Of a stretch of 64,000 nt of DNA, positions 25,127 to 39,000 are shown piece after piece. Each line of letters starts with the position of its first letter. The first letter of the stretch is position 1. The position numbers were made by a program, and so were the translations under genes. This stretch comes from Allacma fusca (Eukaryota > Arthropoda > Collembola > Symphypleona > Sminthuridae), in contig OX359245.1 in the NCBI GenBank assembly GCA_947179485.1, positions 30,987,067 through 31,051,066 of the forward strand. The letters run 5' to 3'. The notes beneath the pieces were generated by a model, which was not told the DNA's origin, did no database searches, and saw nothing but the letters and a program-made list of their open reading frames with translations.

Positions 25127-26272
25127 CAGGGATGGTAATGGATTATTAATGTAATTTAAAATTTTTTTAAAATAATTAATCCCAATCCAAGTGTTGGGGA
25201 AACTTGAATCTAATCCTTATTCCTCAATCCCGGCTCAATGCTTTCATTTTAATCTATTTGTTTAATCCAATTATTTACATGACAACGAATTAATCCCCAA
25301 TCCGAATCCAAAACTTGGTGAATTATTTGGTCAATCCTAATCCCAAAATCCACTGCTGTCAGTAGTGTGGATTGGATTATATCTCCTGCTATGTCATTGC
25401 TACATTTTGCTCACGTTTTTCAACATCTAGCGGTTTCATAATGAACATGTACATATCTTGTGTTTGTTGACATGTTACAATTCCAAGGCTAGCGATTTCA
25501 AACAAGAATCATGCCGTTATAGTTTGTAGAAATATAAATCTTAGAAAAGAACGTGGGATCATAGTAGGAGCTTTAAGCTTTTTTGTATTAATTACGGAGT
25601 AACAAATTTTCTTTAAGTTTGCCTCAAATATGTGCATATTTTGATTACTAGTATTTCAGCTGTTTAATATAATAATTTAAATGTGTATCATAAATATGTA
25701 GGTTGGAATTGCGATCTGGCCTATATCTTTCTATTTTAAGCAGACTATTCCTGGTTCCGCTCCATCCACAATAATTTACTGCGTACTAATGTCTTTGAAT
25801 AAATGGGACCAACCTTGTAATTTGAACCAACTATTAGGATATTTGCGTCATAGCATTATCCCAATATGAATTACCGAATATATGGTGGTCAATAGCGCAA
25901 ACGATCCAAGTATGTATTAAGAAATGTTGGTCCGTAAACCTCATTTATATAAGATTTAAATTGGTCTATGTGCTAATCCATTAGAGATTTTTTGATTTTG
26001 TTCATCAATCCTTAATATCTGCATCTTTATTGGAAATCCAAACTAAATTTTATTCGTCAAACCTTTAATCAAATCCAAACGTTTGGAGTTTTCCCGCCAA
26101 TCCCTTAATCCAATCCAAGTGATCGGAATTTTTTCCCTCAATCCCTTAATCCAATCCAGGTGGTGAGAAATTTTTTGCTTTAATCCGTTAATCCAATCCA
26201 AGTGATCAGAATTTTTACCTTTAATCCGTTAATCCAATCCTGCAGGTAGTCTTTGTAAATTTCCCATCCCTG
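25127..26272. mobile_element. hAT-like non-autonomous element, 1.15 kb
   Basis: The ends are CAGGGATGGTAA on the left and TTTCCCATCCCTG on the right, so the terminal inverted repeat is CAGGGATGG with weaker similarity beyond. The flanks are ATAACAAT (25119-25126) and ATAATAAT (26273-26280), 7 of 8 identical, matching the 8-bp target duplication of hAT elements. Both sub-terminal regions are full of AATCCAATCC and CCAAGTG words, as expected of transposase-binding sub-terminal repeats. The interior has no long frame and no recognisable transposase, so the copy is non-autonomous or internally deleted. Confidence 0.82.
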
Positions 26273-26280
26273 ATAATAAT

Positions 26281-28802
26281 AATCATTAACCAAGTGACAC
26301 GATCTGGAAAATTTCCTGGACCAGAAACATATGGTCAAATCCATCCGTCGGTTGAAACAATAGTCGCATTGAATTATTTGCTGTAAATATCCACTATTTA
26401 ATCAAGTTTTCTTTGGTAATATTAATAAAACTGATACAAGCCCCCTTGATTGATGTTCTCGGCCTTTTTGATACGTTTGGGTGGGTGTGTTTTTCAAAAT
26501 AATTGGCGCGCAAAAGGCCATCGAGTTTGTAGTATCTATGGTCCGACCAATTGGTCCGGTCTGGTCCTTATACAAGAACGGTCCTAATGATCCAGTCAAA
26601 AATTATTGTAGAATAGAATCACTAATCCGGCATAAATCTGAAGCAGATTATTTCAAACGATCCAAAATGTTTGACCAGACCGGATCAAAATTCTTGGTCC
26701 GGAGCTGAACAGTCCCAGCACGAATCACAGGGCGTTTAAGTTACTATGCATGTGTAATAATTACATAAATTTTAAAAAATAAATGTATTACGCTTCTGCA
26801 AATTACATTTCGTTTTTTTTTACGGCAAGCTGAATTTGCCTTTCCGTTTCAATACCAAGTTAAGCATATTCTTGTATGCTATGAAGTATCATTGTATCAT
26901 TTAAGTATGCTATGAAAATATTGTCTTAATAAATGAACCAAATGCTTTATAATCTGTAATCTCAAAAGATCTTGTCTTAAAATTTCTGTAATTTATTCAC
27001 TTTTTCCTTCCCTTTGCCCGCCTTTGCATGACGAGGTCTCTTGCAGAAGTACAGATGAAAGACTTTTTTCAAACAATGCTCCTTCGTATGATGATGTGGA
27101 TCCGCTGGGAAAGGTTTACACAAATGTAATAGTTATTTTGAGAAGTCGTGTCGAAAGCACTCAGAATAATTCTCGTCAGTTGAACATGTTTTTATTCAAT
27201 CTTACCCAAACACTGGCGAACCTTCCTATTACAAAAAGTTTCCTCCCCCAGGACTCGTCTCATATAACTGCCTCCAGCAAGTCTCAAGTCTACAATAGAA
27301 AAATTGAAATAAGATCCAATTTTTACTCTTCCACAAAGCCGTTACGATATGGGTCCTGGAAATAAATCTTCCAATTTACAGAGACAATTTTTTATAAATC
27401 ACAGCAAAAAAATTCTTACAAATCATAAGGAAAAATATCATCCTCCAGGCCTTCATTGTATAACTATTGAAATACAGGCTTTCAGCAACTCCGTCGCAGG
27501 ATCCCTTCGGTTTTTCCTTGAATTAATTTCCCACGAGCCTTAAACCTTTCCAACTAATTTTACTAACAGTTCTGGCATGCAAACACACATTCATAATAGT
27601 CATTCTTGAAGAAGGGCAGTCAGGCATTGTCCGTACTTTGAGAATGTTGGAGGTGAATGGGAGCATGTTTGGGGTGACATGTTTTAGCCTACAAACACTT
27701 GATAGACACTTTGTGATAATTGTGACGTGTGCGTAGAATGAAATGTTGAACACTCTAACCATTGTCTCTGGACTTTCCAGGAGTATCAAGCAAAATGTTT
27801 TGAATTGTTTCCTTTTTCATACAAAACTTACTCTGACTCATCATGCCATTCAATATGCCTTCAAAGACCCTGTGACAACAGAACAACTGTAATATACCTC
27901 ATTGTTTTGAAATAGAATGAGATTCTTGTATGCACTACAGTGGACTCTTGTCATAAGAGCAACCATAAAATAAAAGCATTCTCCTCCAGAGTCACACATA
28001 CCATTAAAATCATTCCCATTCAAATATTTCCCCAGAGAAAACTCCTAAAATTCTATTCTTGTTCATTTATGTATGCTTAAGGGCTATAATAAAATTGTGA
28101 TAGGCGGTAATGTCCAAAATATTTTCGAAATAAACTGGAAATGTTTTACAATAGTGTCTACAGTAATAGTGCACTGTATCGTGCTTATTGCATCTGTGTA
28201 TATTTGAATATACTGAGCCAAAGAAACGGTTAATGTGATGCATCAAAGGAGCCTTTTGTAAGTCTCAACTCAACACTTGTATTTATATTCAGATGTTTTA
28301 AAGCGCTATCATTTCCATACAATTGCACCTATCGTTTGCGCATCTATCTCTGTGAGGGAGATTGCAATCTAGGAGTGACTGCTCAAATGTTATCCCATTC
28401 CTTTCTCTCCTGTATCTATCCATAAAAGGGGAGAAAATTCGAACCTGGTCAGGCATCCCCATGCCTATACTGTATGTAGATACATACTGGAATGCCCATA
28501 AAATTTGATAGTTTTCAACCCCGAATGTAAACATGAAAGGACAAAAGGACACAATGATGACGCCCTGACTCTTATCTGATCTGCCTTCAAAATAACCAGT
28601 TTTGGAGGTGACCACAGTCGACTGTACATACATAGTTTGCATTATAATTTATAATCGACAGGTCGATTATAACCTTCAAGTTTTCATTCATTCAAGTTTT
28701 TTCTTTTATTCCAGTTTTATTACGTCTGACTATAAGCTCAGTGAGTTCCTCTATTTCGACCTTACATTTTTCTGTGACTCCTTTGAAAGTAAATATTCCG
28801 TC
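26281..28802. other. Non-coding spacer, possible further transposon fragment
   Basis: Near 26540-26710 the words GGTCCGGTCTGGTCC and GACCAGACCGGATCAAA form an inverted pair, but no outer ends or target duplication were found. Otherwise short frames only. The last 150 bp are the presumed promoter and 5' UTR of the carboxypeptidase Q gene. Confidence 0.45.
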
Positions 28803-30967
28803 ATGGAAACTAAGTACATTTTGGTTATTTTGACACTGCTAAACTTTTCTTCTGCCCTTGTGGATAGCGGCAGTAAAAATGATGACAGTTTTGACTGCTC
28901 AGGTGTGTCTCCAGAAATTTTGAAGGAGATCAGAGGATATCAAGACGTGGCCGATAAAATTATTGATGAGGTTCTAAATGGGAAATTCAAAGGACATACT
29001 TACGATGACTTGGGTGAGCTGAATTATTTAAGTTGTTATTTTTATTCATTATTTTAAATAATTATTCTTTATTATTTAAACCGAAAGCAAATGAATTGTA
29101 TTTTGCAAATTTTTTGAATATTTTTTTTACAGCGGATTTTGTGGACAATTTCGGAAACCGAATTGCTGGCTCTGTGGCACTTGGTAAACAAAATTAATTT
29201 TATTTAGTTAAAAGTTTTTAATACCATTATTTTCATAAATGTTGAAATTGTTCCTTTATTGGTTGTAATGTGATTGAGCGTAATAATTCTTTTAATTGAC
29301 CAAATTGCAGAAAATGCCATTGATTACCTCGGGGACAGGATGAGAGATATTGGGTTTGACAACGTTCACACAGAAAATGTAACTTCACCCAAATGGGTCA
29401 GGTAGGGCCAACAAAATATCTGAAAAATTTTTGATAATTCCGCACACAAACTGTCCATGGCCATTTTAAGCTCGTGATTTACTGCATACATTTAATTAGC
29501 TTTAGTTTGTTCCCTTGCCATTTGTGTACAGTTTGAGTATACTCACAACTTTGCAGAGGCTTTGAGGAAGCTGTAATGCTAAAACCATGGCGAAAAACAA
29601 TCTCTGTTTTGGGACTTGCAATGTCAATTTCAACCCCAGAAGAAGGAATCACTGGGGAGGTTATCGTTGTGCAGGATTTTGAAGATCTGCATGCTCGTGT
29701 CAGAGATGTAATAAGTGAAAACAATAATTTGAAACGCTATTACAGCTGAAATAGGGAAATAATGGGAAATTATATTATAAAAAACTGTGTATTATTATGA
29801 AGGCAACAAACAAAATCCTTGTTTTCAACGCTCCGTTCGACAACCCTGAAAACGCCATCAAATACCGCCAGAGAGGAGCGATTGAGGGTGCAAAAATAAA
29901 CGCGTCTGCAGTTCTAGTAAGATCCTATGCCACATACAGTCTCGCAACACCCCATACTGGGCTCATGTTTTACGATGGTGATGTTCAAAAAATCCCTGCG
30001 GGTGAAATTTCAATTGAGGATGCTGAACTTTTGTACCGACTACAGAAAAAGGGTCCGCATTTATAAAAATGGCTTTGCGCAAATACCAAATTTTGATACC
30101 AATTTTTAAAAGAATAAACTATTAAAACGTTTTAGGGCAGAAACCAATTGTGCATATCAAATTGCGGAGCAACTTTGAATCGGACATCATCACAAGAAAT
30201 ACCATTGGGGACATGGTCGGCACGACCAAGCCTCACGAATTTGTGCTAATATCAGGGCACGCGGATAGCTATGACGTGGGTCAAGGAGCTCTGGATGATG
30301 GTTACGGAGTTATTGTGTCTATTAAGGCTGTGGAGCTCCTCAAAGCACTGAAGCTTAAACCAAAACGTACCATTCGCACAATTTTATGGACGGCTGAAGA
30401 AGTGGGAGAAGTTCCATTCGGAGCGGCGCAATACCTTGAAAAACATTTGGAAGAGCTGAGAAATAACTACACCATGTTTCTAGAGTCTGATTCGGGGATA
30501 CACAACGTGCATGGGTTGATTTTCAATGGAACTGCGCAGGCTCAATGCATAATGCAGGAGGTGCTCCAATTGCTAGCGCCCATTAACGCCACAAAATTGT
30601 ACTCACATTTCCCCAGGCTCAAGACGGACATTGTTCCTCTTATGCAAGCCACGGGCGTGTCTGGAGCTTTACCAGCAACCGATGCAGATAAATACTTTTG
30701 GGCGCATCATTCCGCTGCTGACACAATGACCTTTTTGAATCCACGGGATTTAGATATTTGTTTAGGTAATTTGTAATTTGACATTAATTTCGACCAAGAT
30801 TTGCTTCAGGATTCTTCGCCGACTATTAAAGGTCAATGGAAATGAGCATTACACCTTCGATATTACAATTAAATTGTTTTTTTTCTATTATTGCAGCGAT
30901 GTGCAGTGTCCTATCTTACGTCCTGGGTGATATAAGCATTATGCTTCCCCGCGCTGTAGTACTGTAA
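28803..30967 (+). CDS. CPQ: Carboxypeptidase Q-like secreted M28 metallopeptidase, 7 exons, complete
   Basis: A zinc dipeptidase of family M28B (plasma glutamate carboxypeptidase), expected in lysosome/ER or secreted, releasing N-terminal residues from small peptides. Exons: 28803-29013, 29133-29183, 29311-29401, 29557-29707, 29803-30052, 30136-30765, 30897-30967. All are GT-AG with matching phases, giving 484 residues (human CPQ is 472). The start is the Met before a clear signal peptide, YILVILTLLNFSSALV. Visible family blocks: FGNRIAGS; the PA-insert region PHTGL and EDAELLYRL; and all five zinc-ligand motifs in order, GHADSYDVGQG, ALDDG, WTAEEVG (with the Glu catalytic base), ESDSG and HHSAADTMT. 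The C-terminus SYVLGDISIMLP matches the family's SYVVADMEEMLP. Nothing looks broken. The exon-5 donor (GTCCGC) is weak but required by phase. It faces the SEC14-like gene tail to tail across 350 bp. Confidence 0.95.
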
Positions 30968-31059
30968 TAATTTTCAAAGCAACACATTATTTAAAAACTG
31001 TTACATTGAGTGCACATAAAAAATACAAATAATTCACCAAGTGGATTAAACATGTATTT

Positions 31060-31065
31060 AATAAA
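31060..31065 (+). terminator. Candidate polyadenylation signal of the carboxypeptidase Q gene
   Basis: An AATAAA 93 bp after the stop, in the 350-bp gap between two convergent genes. Sequence and distance fit; use is not shown. Confidence 0.45.
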
Positions 31066-31317
31066 ATATCAATTTCTAACACATTAAATGTTTTTCATAA
31101 CGCATGCATGTAAGAAGCATGGACACAACGGAATAGAATTTTTTTAAAAATCCGAAACTGCAATCGATTCATCGATTGCAACTGAAGCGAAGCGCGGATT
31201 TCGACGCGGGGAAGATATTTTTAAGGCCTTTAGCGATCAACGAGTAAATTACTGTGGTTAAACCAGGTTTTCATTTCAATGCAAAATACAATAATTATTA
31301 CACTTAAATATAATTTT

Positions 31318-33035
31318 TCATTCAATTATTTTTGCATCGGAAGGATTCAATCTGGATTTAGCATTAAGTCCTCCATAAATGACAGGCAGGTCTTCCAAAG
31401 ACACCAGCTCCCTCAGCACTTCTTTCCATTGAGTTTCGTCCTTTAAAATATTGAACTTCTCCAGAGTCCTCTTAGTTAAGAAAGGGTGGACGAAGTTCAT
31501 GGCAATAGAAAAGAACCAAGGTACTGTACTCAATTAAAAAAATAACACCCCTTAAAATTATTCAAATCCAATATATTGTGGATAATGCAGCAATTTCATG
31601 GCACAAAACCCAATAACAAACTACAGATATAGTTCAAAAATCAATAATCACGTCTAAATAAAAATTAACATTTAAATTTGTACAAAGCTCAAAAAACAGT
31701 GCACCTACTGTTTATAACGTAAGTTGCTTTTAATCGCTCTGGATAATTGGCTTCAAATCTGCTAACTTCTTCTTTTAGCATTTGCAAAACTATTGGAACA
31801 AAAATGTTGTTAGGAGTGACTTTTCATCATATTTAAATTCTCTGGATTTCATACTCATTACAAATTGTCATATAGGGAATTGTCACTGGGAGTGAGTCTT
31901 ATAATAAATCATTATAGTACCGCTGATGGAAGTTTGACGGAAGGAAATTTGACCCATGTCCACAATTGACACAAATTGAGTGACCGGAATCCCCTCTGAA
32001 GTAATTTTCCCTCTCATAGTCCTAACGATCCTTTCGCTTATCATCTCTTTGAACCGCAGAAATTCTTCCCTGATACCAGAATTTATTGCCCCTTTGTAGT
32101 CCCAACGACCGCTTTGAAATATGACCACTTGTACGTACAATAATAATATTATTATCTCAAAGCTATACTCCATGCTCCCTTTTAGTATAAAGCCTTAAAA
32201 TAATTACTATTTTAACTTTTCACACATTTTGATTTAAACTCATCCTTAAAATTTCCGTACAATTTTATATGTAATTATACCTGGGCAATTCTCCCGGTCA
32301 AAACCAATCAGTTCGTAGGGAAAATCATCTATGAAATTTGGCGGAGGCTGATAATTATCAGCGTCGTCCAACTTTTGTATTTTCCTCCAATCCAAATTCT
32401 ACTCACGAATTTAAATTATACTCTTAATTTAAATCTCATAAAAAATTATTAGGTTCTTTCAAAGAATTTAGTCACATACATAATAATTACCTTTCTCAGC
32501 ATGTCCTCTGCACGGTCCAGATTATATTCCCTGGCTGTAAAAAATGTCAACTTTACATTAATTATATATCCTTAATCATAGAAAATACATACATGTGTAG
32601 TAGTGCATTAGACTAAATAATGTTAAAGGATTTTCCAGTTCTGACAGATATCTATACACAAGAACCAGCAAAGAATATTTCTCAAATAATTTTTTTTATT
32701 TATGCCTTTACCCCTGAGCCATCTTAACAAATCCATGTCGGAATTTCGCTCCTCATTTAATTGCAGGTCTGTGAGTCTCGGGCGGAACTATATACGGAAG
32801 AGAAATTTAATTGTTAATAATGAATTAAAATTTCCCCCCATGTGGTTACATATACACAGGAATGTAATTTTCATAGACAAATTATGATAGCTATAATAAT
32901 TAGCTTATTAATTATTGTAAGTATATATATAATTGTGAAGCTCAAAGGAGATCTAAATAACTGTTGTAAAAATTAGTGTACAAATTCTTGAACCTTTGTA
33001 AGAACTGATATTTCCTCAGGAGTGGGTGCAGACAT
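31318..33035 (-). CDS. SEC14-like CRAL-TRIO lipid-binding protein, 7 exons, complete
   Basis: A cytosolic lipid-exchange protein of the SEC14/CRAL-TRIO family (SEC14L/TTPA relatives), which binds phosphatidylinositol, tocopherol or similar hydrophobic ligands. Exons in transcript order: 33035-32994, 32787-32712, 32534-32491, 32398-32281, 32127-31921, 31789-31705, 31528-31318. All are GT-AG and in phase; 260 residues. It starts MSAPTPEEISVLTK. The CRAL-TRIO N-domain follows (FRPRLTDL, DMDLLRWLR, YNLDRAEDMLRK), then the lipid-binding domain with FPYELIGFDRENCP, GRWDYKGAINSG, PVTQFVSIVDMG, the family hallmark FEANYPERLK, ATYVIN, MNFVHPFLTKRT and LPVIYGG. It ends KIIE, soon after the domain, so the GOLD domain of vertebrate SEC14L2-4 is absent. 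The ligand cannot be told from sequence. Weak points are the donor after LTK (GTTCAA) and the very short first exon. Confidence 0.92.
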
Positions 33036-36000
33036 TTTATACACTGAGCTGTAAATTAAAAATTTTTTAAGGCCAATCTACAGACTTTTTATAGGAAAAC
33101 TGCCCAGGACAGTGCAATTAAACTAGAGTATGAAAAAAAATTCCTAGCAGAGATTATATTTAAAGCACATCGTTAAATACTCGGATCTCCAATGATATGA
33201 AGCAGCTCTTATCACAAGCATTTTTACTACTGTCTCCCTACAAGAATTTATACACTGTACTGTGTCAATTCAATTAATTTTGTAGCATATTCCCTACTAT
33301 ATAGAATCATGCTTATGGATCACATCTGCCTTGGACTCATGTATGTATTGGGCTTCCCCGATCCCAAAACCTAATCTAATCGGCTGAGTGCACTTTCAGA
33401 CTTCAGATAGCTCCAGGTGAGTTTAATAATTTTGAGGAGCTATCACAATATAATTGCTAATCAATGTATCCGAGACATTCAATATAGAAGGAATTCTAGG
33501 GGAAATAATTATATGGAAGGGAATATATCAGCATCATTTTTCCCAGAAAAAATTCCACGAGGAAACAAGGGACAAATATTTACCCCAAATTTATCTATAA
33601 GTATTGGTTTTGCTAAAATATAAATCTTGGGAGCGAATCCCTGTCCCTATTCCACAATAATTTATATCCATCATATCCCACAAAATTGCCTGCTCAAAAT
33701 TCATATATAATTCATCCAATGATCATATATTAATACTTCCGCTGTGGCCAATTCAAGGAATAAGACATAAGACCTCACAATGAGCTGAAAGCAAAGCAAT
33801 GGAAATAGAAGATTCGTCCACCCTGAGGTCAGAGGCACTCCAGAATTTTGATCACAGATTAGGAAATGGGGCATTGAGCTTTATCTTCCCAATATTATGT
33901 AATTAGTATTTGTACAAATATAGATCTCCTTCTGTAAGCATAATCACTATATACATAGCCAATAAGGCCATGATTGATCCCGAGATTCTCTTCCACTGGA
34001 TCCAATTTTTAGAGATGCCCCAGTCCTTTAGCATATAATATTTTATTTTCATGTAATTACTTATCCTTTCGGCAGTTGTCAAAATTTCCGTCTGTTTCAA
34101 CAGTAAAATCTCCCTCATGGCTTGGGCTCCTTCAGTATAGTATGTGAACTTGGGCTGTACTTTAAAAACAAGGAATTTTATTCAAAAATGTGTACAAGAA
34201 CTTTGGACGCAGAGTGTCTCAAGGTGTGTGTTTGTAATTGTCTGGTTTTAAGGTTCATCTATGATTTGGACTCCCAGCTCTCAGAACAGTCTGTCTTGGA
34301 CTATATGTATATGGAAGCGGAATAAATACAAGGGAATTTTGCCTCAAGTAATTTCCGTGAGCGTAAGAAGAGATCCTTCCGAGTGAAATCACTTCCCTGG
34401 AAATTAATATTAATCAATGAGCAGAGGAAATCAGCCTTGGAGCCATTCCCATCCCATTTCTACTGTGAATGAGAAAGCATCAATGGACTGATGCTAAAAT
34501 AGTCCTAATATCTCCAGGCTCCGGGAAAGAGATCTCCCAACAATGTACACATTGACATTTGTAGCTTTCATACATACGTAATTATGCATGTACATTACAT
34601 TATAGTGTATAGATCTTATTGCTTTGTGAGATTTAACTCTCCCGAACAGTCATTATCCTTCCTTACTATAGGGATTTATGTATGTATATACATAGCTACA
34701 GAGTCTATGTATGGAGATGGGATTCATTCCTTATTACGATCCGAGCCCAACCTATGAATCCTGAACAGATTACAATATCTGTCATTATTGGGGCGGAGTA
34801 ATAAGAGAGTTTTTACAATTCCTGGAACCTTTCGAGTGACAATACAAATATGGGTTGCTCGAGAGGAGTCTCGTAACTTTGAGCCTCATTTTAGTATTCA
34901 ATGTGGGATCCAAATGGGGAAAGAAATCCGAGCCGGAATAATAATGGAGAATTCTACGTTTATGTATATTAATTATTTTCATAGTGACTGCTGCGCCAGT
35001 GACATAGTACAATTTAAGGGGAGTATTTTTTTATACAGGGAACATATAATGTTCCTGCATATATGCCAGCAATTCTGTCAACGGCTCCTAATTACTTATG
35101 TACGCACATGCTATAATTTTTATTACACTTTAGGTTTAAAAATGAATAAAGTTATCCGGATTGGGGAAATCTCAACAAAATTGATGACTCGATATGTTGA
35201 CCTCATTTTATGAGAATTACGTGATGCTCCTCGTAATTATTCCCGTCACAATAATGTTTTGAACAAAATATGGGAATCAGAGCCAGAAGCTTGCATTTAT
35301 TGGGGGCCTGGGGCTTTTGCTCCTTATTTGAATACAAATTTCTAAGAAAGGGTTATTAATGTTTTTTTTTACAAATTGAGCCAGCAATTGAATTTTTAAT
35401 TAATATTGCTTATTTATTTTATTTTGCAGGTAGAGTGCAGTATGGTTTCTTCGAATACTGAGTTCAAGGAAGTGTTTATTTTTAAATTTGGCAGTTGTGA
35501 CAGGCACAACATGGAGACTTAAGTAATTACGTCAAACCCCATATGTATGTTTCCTGAGGGCACGATCATGCAATAGGATACGGTTCCATTTAACAAGCTA
35601 TATAAATATCATTCTTGAAATCTGATATCCTTCAGTTGTGCCACATTTCTTTGACCTCCTTATTCCATATTCATTACTACAGTGACCTGTGTAATGAGCC
35701 TGGAATAGCATGATTAATTCTGGCATAACCCCTTTTTAATACTAACATATGGTATATAATTAAAACACAATTTTCCCAAAGGGGGGACCCTTACTAATTT
35801 GAATTTTTACATGTTAATTCTCATAAGAAAAATGCACTTCCGCAACTCGGACCAGAATCAATCCAATGTTCAGACGTAACAGTACACTTACATATTTATA
35901 CATTGGGGTGAATTTCGTACATTTATTGGTTTAATTAAAAAGATAGAGAAGTCTTTAAACGCCTGGTGAATTTCTGCATCCATTCATTGTCCATATGTGG

Positions 36001-39000
36001 TAGGTTAAAAAATAAATTGCTATAATTAATTATTCCTACGCCTACAAGACTGTAAATATGTCAAATCTTAAGTAGAACTTCGAACATGTTTTAGTATTTA
36101 TTTCTTTTAATTTTACATTAAAGAATTCAATTTTTGCTGTGTAAACTACGGGAAATGTTGTACAGCTTACCTGGAGTATACTCCCCCGTTGCTGACTATA
36201 ACTGCAATTATTACGGTCAGTGTCAGCTTTTTCCTCCAAGAGTTATATGAACGTGTTTATGACGTCCATAGCGTGAGGAAGAACATTCACCACGTTTTTG
36301 TTACCAACAGCCCTCCAGCCTGATAAATGGACGGATCAGTTTCTCATGTGGAATCGTGAAACGTTTCGAACGTTTCTGCTCCAGGCCTGGAGATTCCATG
36401 ACTCTTACAACTAGCGTCTCAATTAATGCTGAAACGTTTTTTACTTCGGTCGTTGAAAATTATCAAGATATTTGCTCCTCAAAATGAATTTCCCCAACCC
36501 CTAACCTTCCTCTTGCTTCTTATACGCTCCTCATACCCACAATTCTCAACGTAAAGACCTGTTTCATAGCTCCCTGAAATCCTCATCAAATTTCCTATCA
36601 AAAAGCGTCAACATATTTTTAAAGGAAGTGAAACTTGTGTAAACAATTTTATACTAAATTTGATCTTTTTCAAAAATATTCCTGGGCTTTTTTTGTACCA
36701 CTCTTCCTTGAATGCTGCATCGAGAGCTTTTGAACTAGCTGAATGATTTTTTTTTTACAGATCTAGAAAAAATTTGGGTAAATCATGCAAAATGATAAAT
36801 CCTCTCTGTCCATCCTGTAATTCAATTTGTCTCCTTCCTGACGCTAAAACACTGTAAGATACAAAGCTCCTATGGTTATACAGACTTAAAAACAGCCCTC
36901 TGTATATCTATACGTAGCTCATGCGTTCCAAACGTGAAAGTGAGAAGAGTAATTTTAACAAGAGAAATGCAGTGACGCTTAATTTTCCAACCCTTTTGCA
37001 TAATAAGCAATTGAGAATGTAACAGGGAGACTCGTAAAACTCATGTTCAACTTCTTCCTAATAACGAAACAAGTCACAAAACAACTAGCAAACCACGATG
37101 TTTATGAGCCCTCTGTCTACCTTCCCGTTTGTTCACAAACTATCATCTACAAATAACTATACACGTAACTGAGTCTCTCTAATATACCTCCATAATTTTT
37201 ACCCAAGATTCTGTCTAGAAAATTTAAAATTTAGATAAAACAGGAAAATTTCCAAATAACTTGTCTCTCCCAAAAAATCTCCTCTTAAAGTAGATACAGA
37301 GTCTTTCCTAGACAGATCCCACCGTACAAATGCAATTCCTTCAAAATGAGCTCACCTCAGTAGTTCCTGCTGCATTCTATATTGCAGCAATAATAATAAT
37401 TATTCATATCATTGAAGGTATACAAATATGAATAGAAATAAAAATAAAAGAATTGACAGACACTTATTGACAGTAAAACAAAAAGTGAAGGTAAAATGTA
37501 ATGCTAATTGGATATGTTTTTGTTACCCAAAGTCAAATATCTTGTATTTCATTGATCTAATGGTCTTCCTACTGAGTGGACATTATGTGAGAAAGCTTTA
37601 TTGGCTTCCATGTAAATTTAATTATATCTCTAGATATATACATGGAGGTTATAGCACAATGTGTATATGTATATGTAGGGCATATTGAATTGAAGAAGAC
37701 TCACAATAATAGCATTAATTCTTTCCTAGCATAATTTCATCTTTCACATATGTATCTACATATAACGTCCTTGTGACAGGGATGAATGAAGATTTCATTT
37801 AAATGAGGAACATTCCCCTGTGACACAAAACACATCATTTTACATGACTGATTGTGTGATTTTTTTTGCATGCCTGATTTGTTATGTGTATAGGAATTTT
37901 CTGTATTTTTTATATATCTACATATGTTAGAATTCTCGTATAGGTAGGATTTGTGTAAGTGTGATTCTCATATATGTAGGTAAGATTTGTGTCTGCATTA
38001 GTTTTAATGTAAGATAGCATGTACATACACACATAGGATTGTTTTTTGCATGTATGATTTTTGTACGTTCAAAATTGTATCCTTTTCATATGTAACTCCT
38101 ATAGGTAATTTACAAGCTATATATGGGCTCTGTCAAGAATGAGGTGCCGGAACAGTCACTGTGAGCCCCATTTAACTACAAAATATGTACTTTCGCAGTT
38201 AACGCAATAGGTGCTTTGAGTGACCACATAATCTCTGTATTTCACCTCCCTTTTTGCATACAAGCTTAATTAACCTGGCCAGCACTATCTATACTAGTAC
38301 TAGATAATGAAATCCTTTTGCTTTTACTTCAACTCTGCTCAACTTGTCTTCCCATATCTTGCTATTTTCAAACTCAACTGAAAGTCACCTCATTGAAACT
38401 GTGCCCACGCGAAATTCCCATAAAAATTCATGAAGGGAGACTCTGTATATGCAAACTTTTTTTTTATTGTTGATTACATCTACACATTGATCCACACTAT
38501 TCCTTTCATTCAACTCACCCCGTCTCGGCACATTACAAAAGAACTCCAATAGAGAAGTCTGCATATGCCCAGATGCGCTCGAACAATTCATACAAACTTC
38601 CCTCAAAAAAATTAAGTCATTACTCGGACCCAATATTCCATTCTGAACCACTCACACTGACTGACACACTGAATATACTGAATCTTAAGAATCTATGAGG
38701 TACGACAATAATAATAATTATTACTGTCTGCAGGTGTGATGCTTGCGTATACGCTTAGTTGAAGATGAACATGTGTAAATGTTTGTCTCAAAATATGAGC
38801 CGTATCAAATCTTCCTCTCCTTCCCTATTCGAGCCTGTCTGTAAATGAGGGACGCTTATTACACATGTAGGGAAAGTAAATCTAAATATAGGCTTTGCAC
38901 ATTTAACACTGCGGAAATTCACTTTTGCTTCTGCTAATTTTTCTAACCTCATCTTTTGAAGCTTTGACTTCCTAGCCTCAGGAATAAATGTTCTACTAGA

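Noticed and set aside
26290-26715. Second DNA transposon with GGTCCGGTCTGGTCC inverted words
   Set aside because: The words are internal. No outer termini or target duplication were found.
27024-27365. 113-codon open frame
   Set aside because: No domain, no splice context and AT-rich codon use unlike the confirmed exons.
28298-28642. 114-codon minus-strand frame just upstream of carboxypeptidase Q
   Set aside because: No similarity recognised, and it overlaps the presumed promoter of a well-supported gene.
34788-35213. 141-codon open frame
   Set aside because: No domain, repeat or signal peptide. Its length is within what AT-rich spacer DNA gives by chance.
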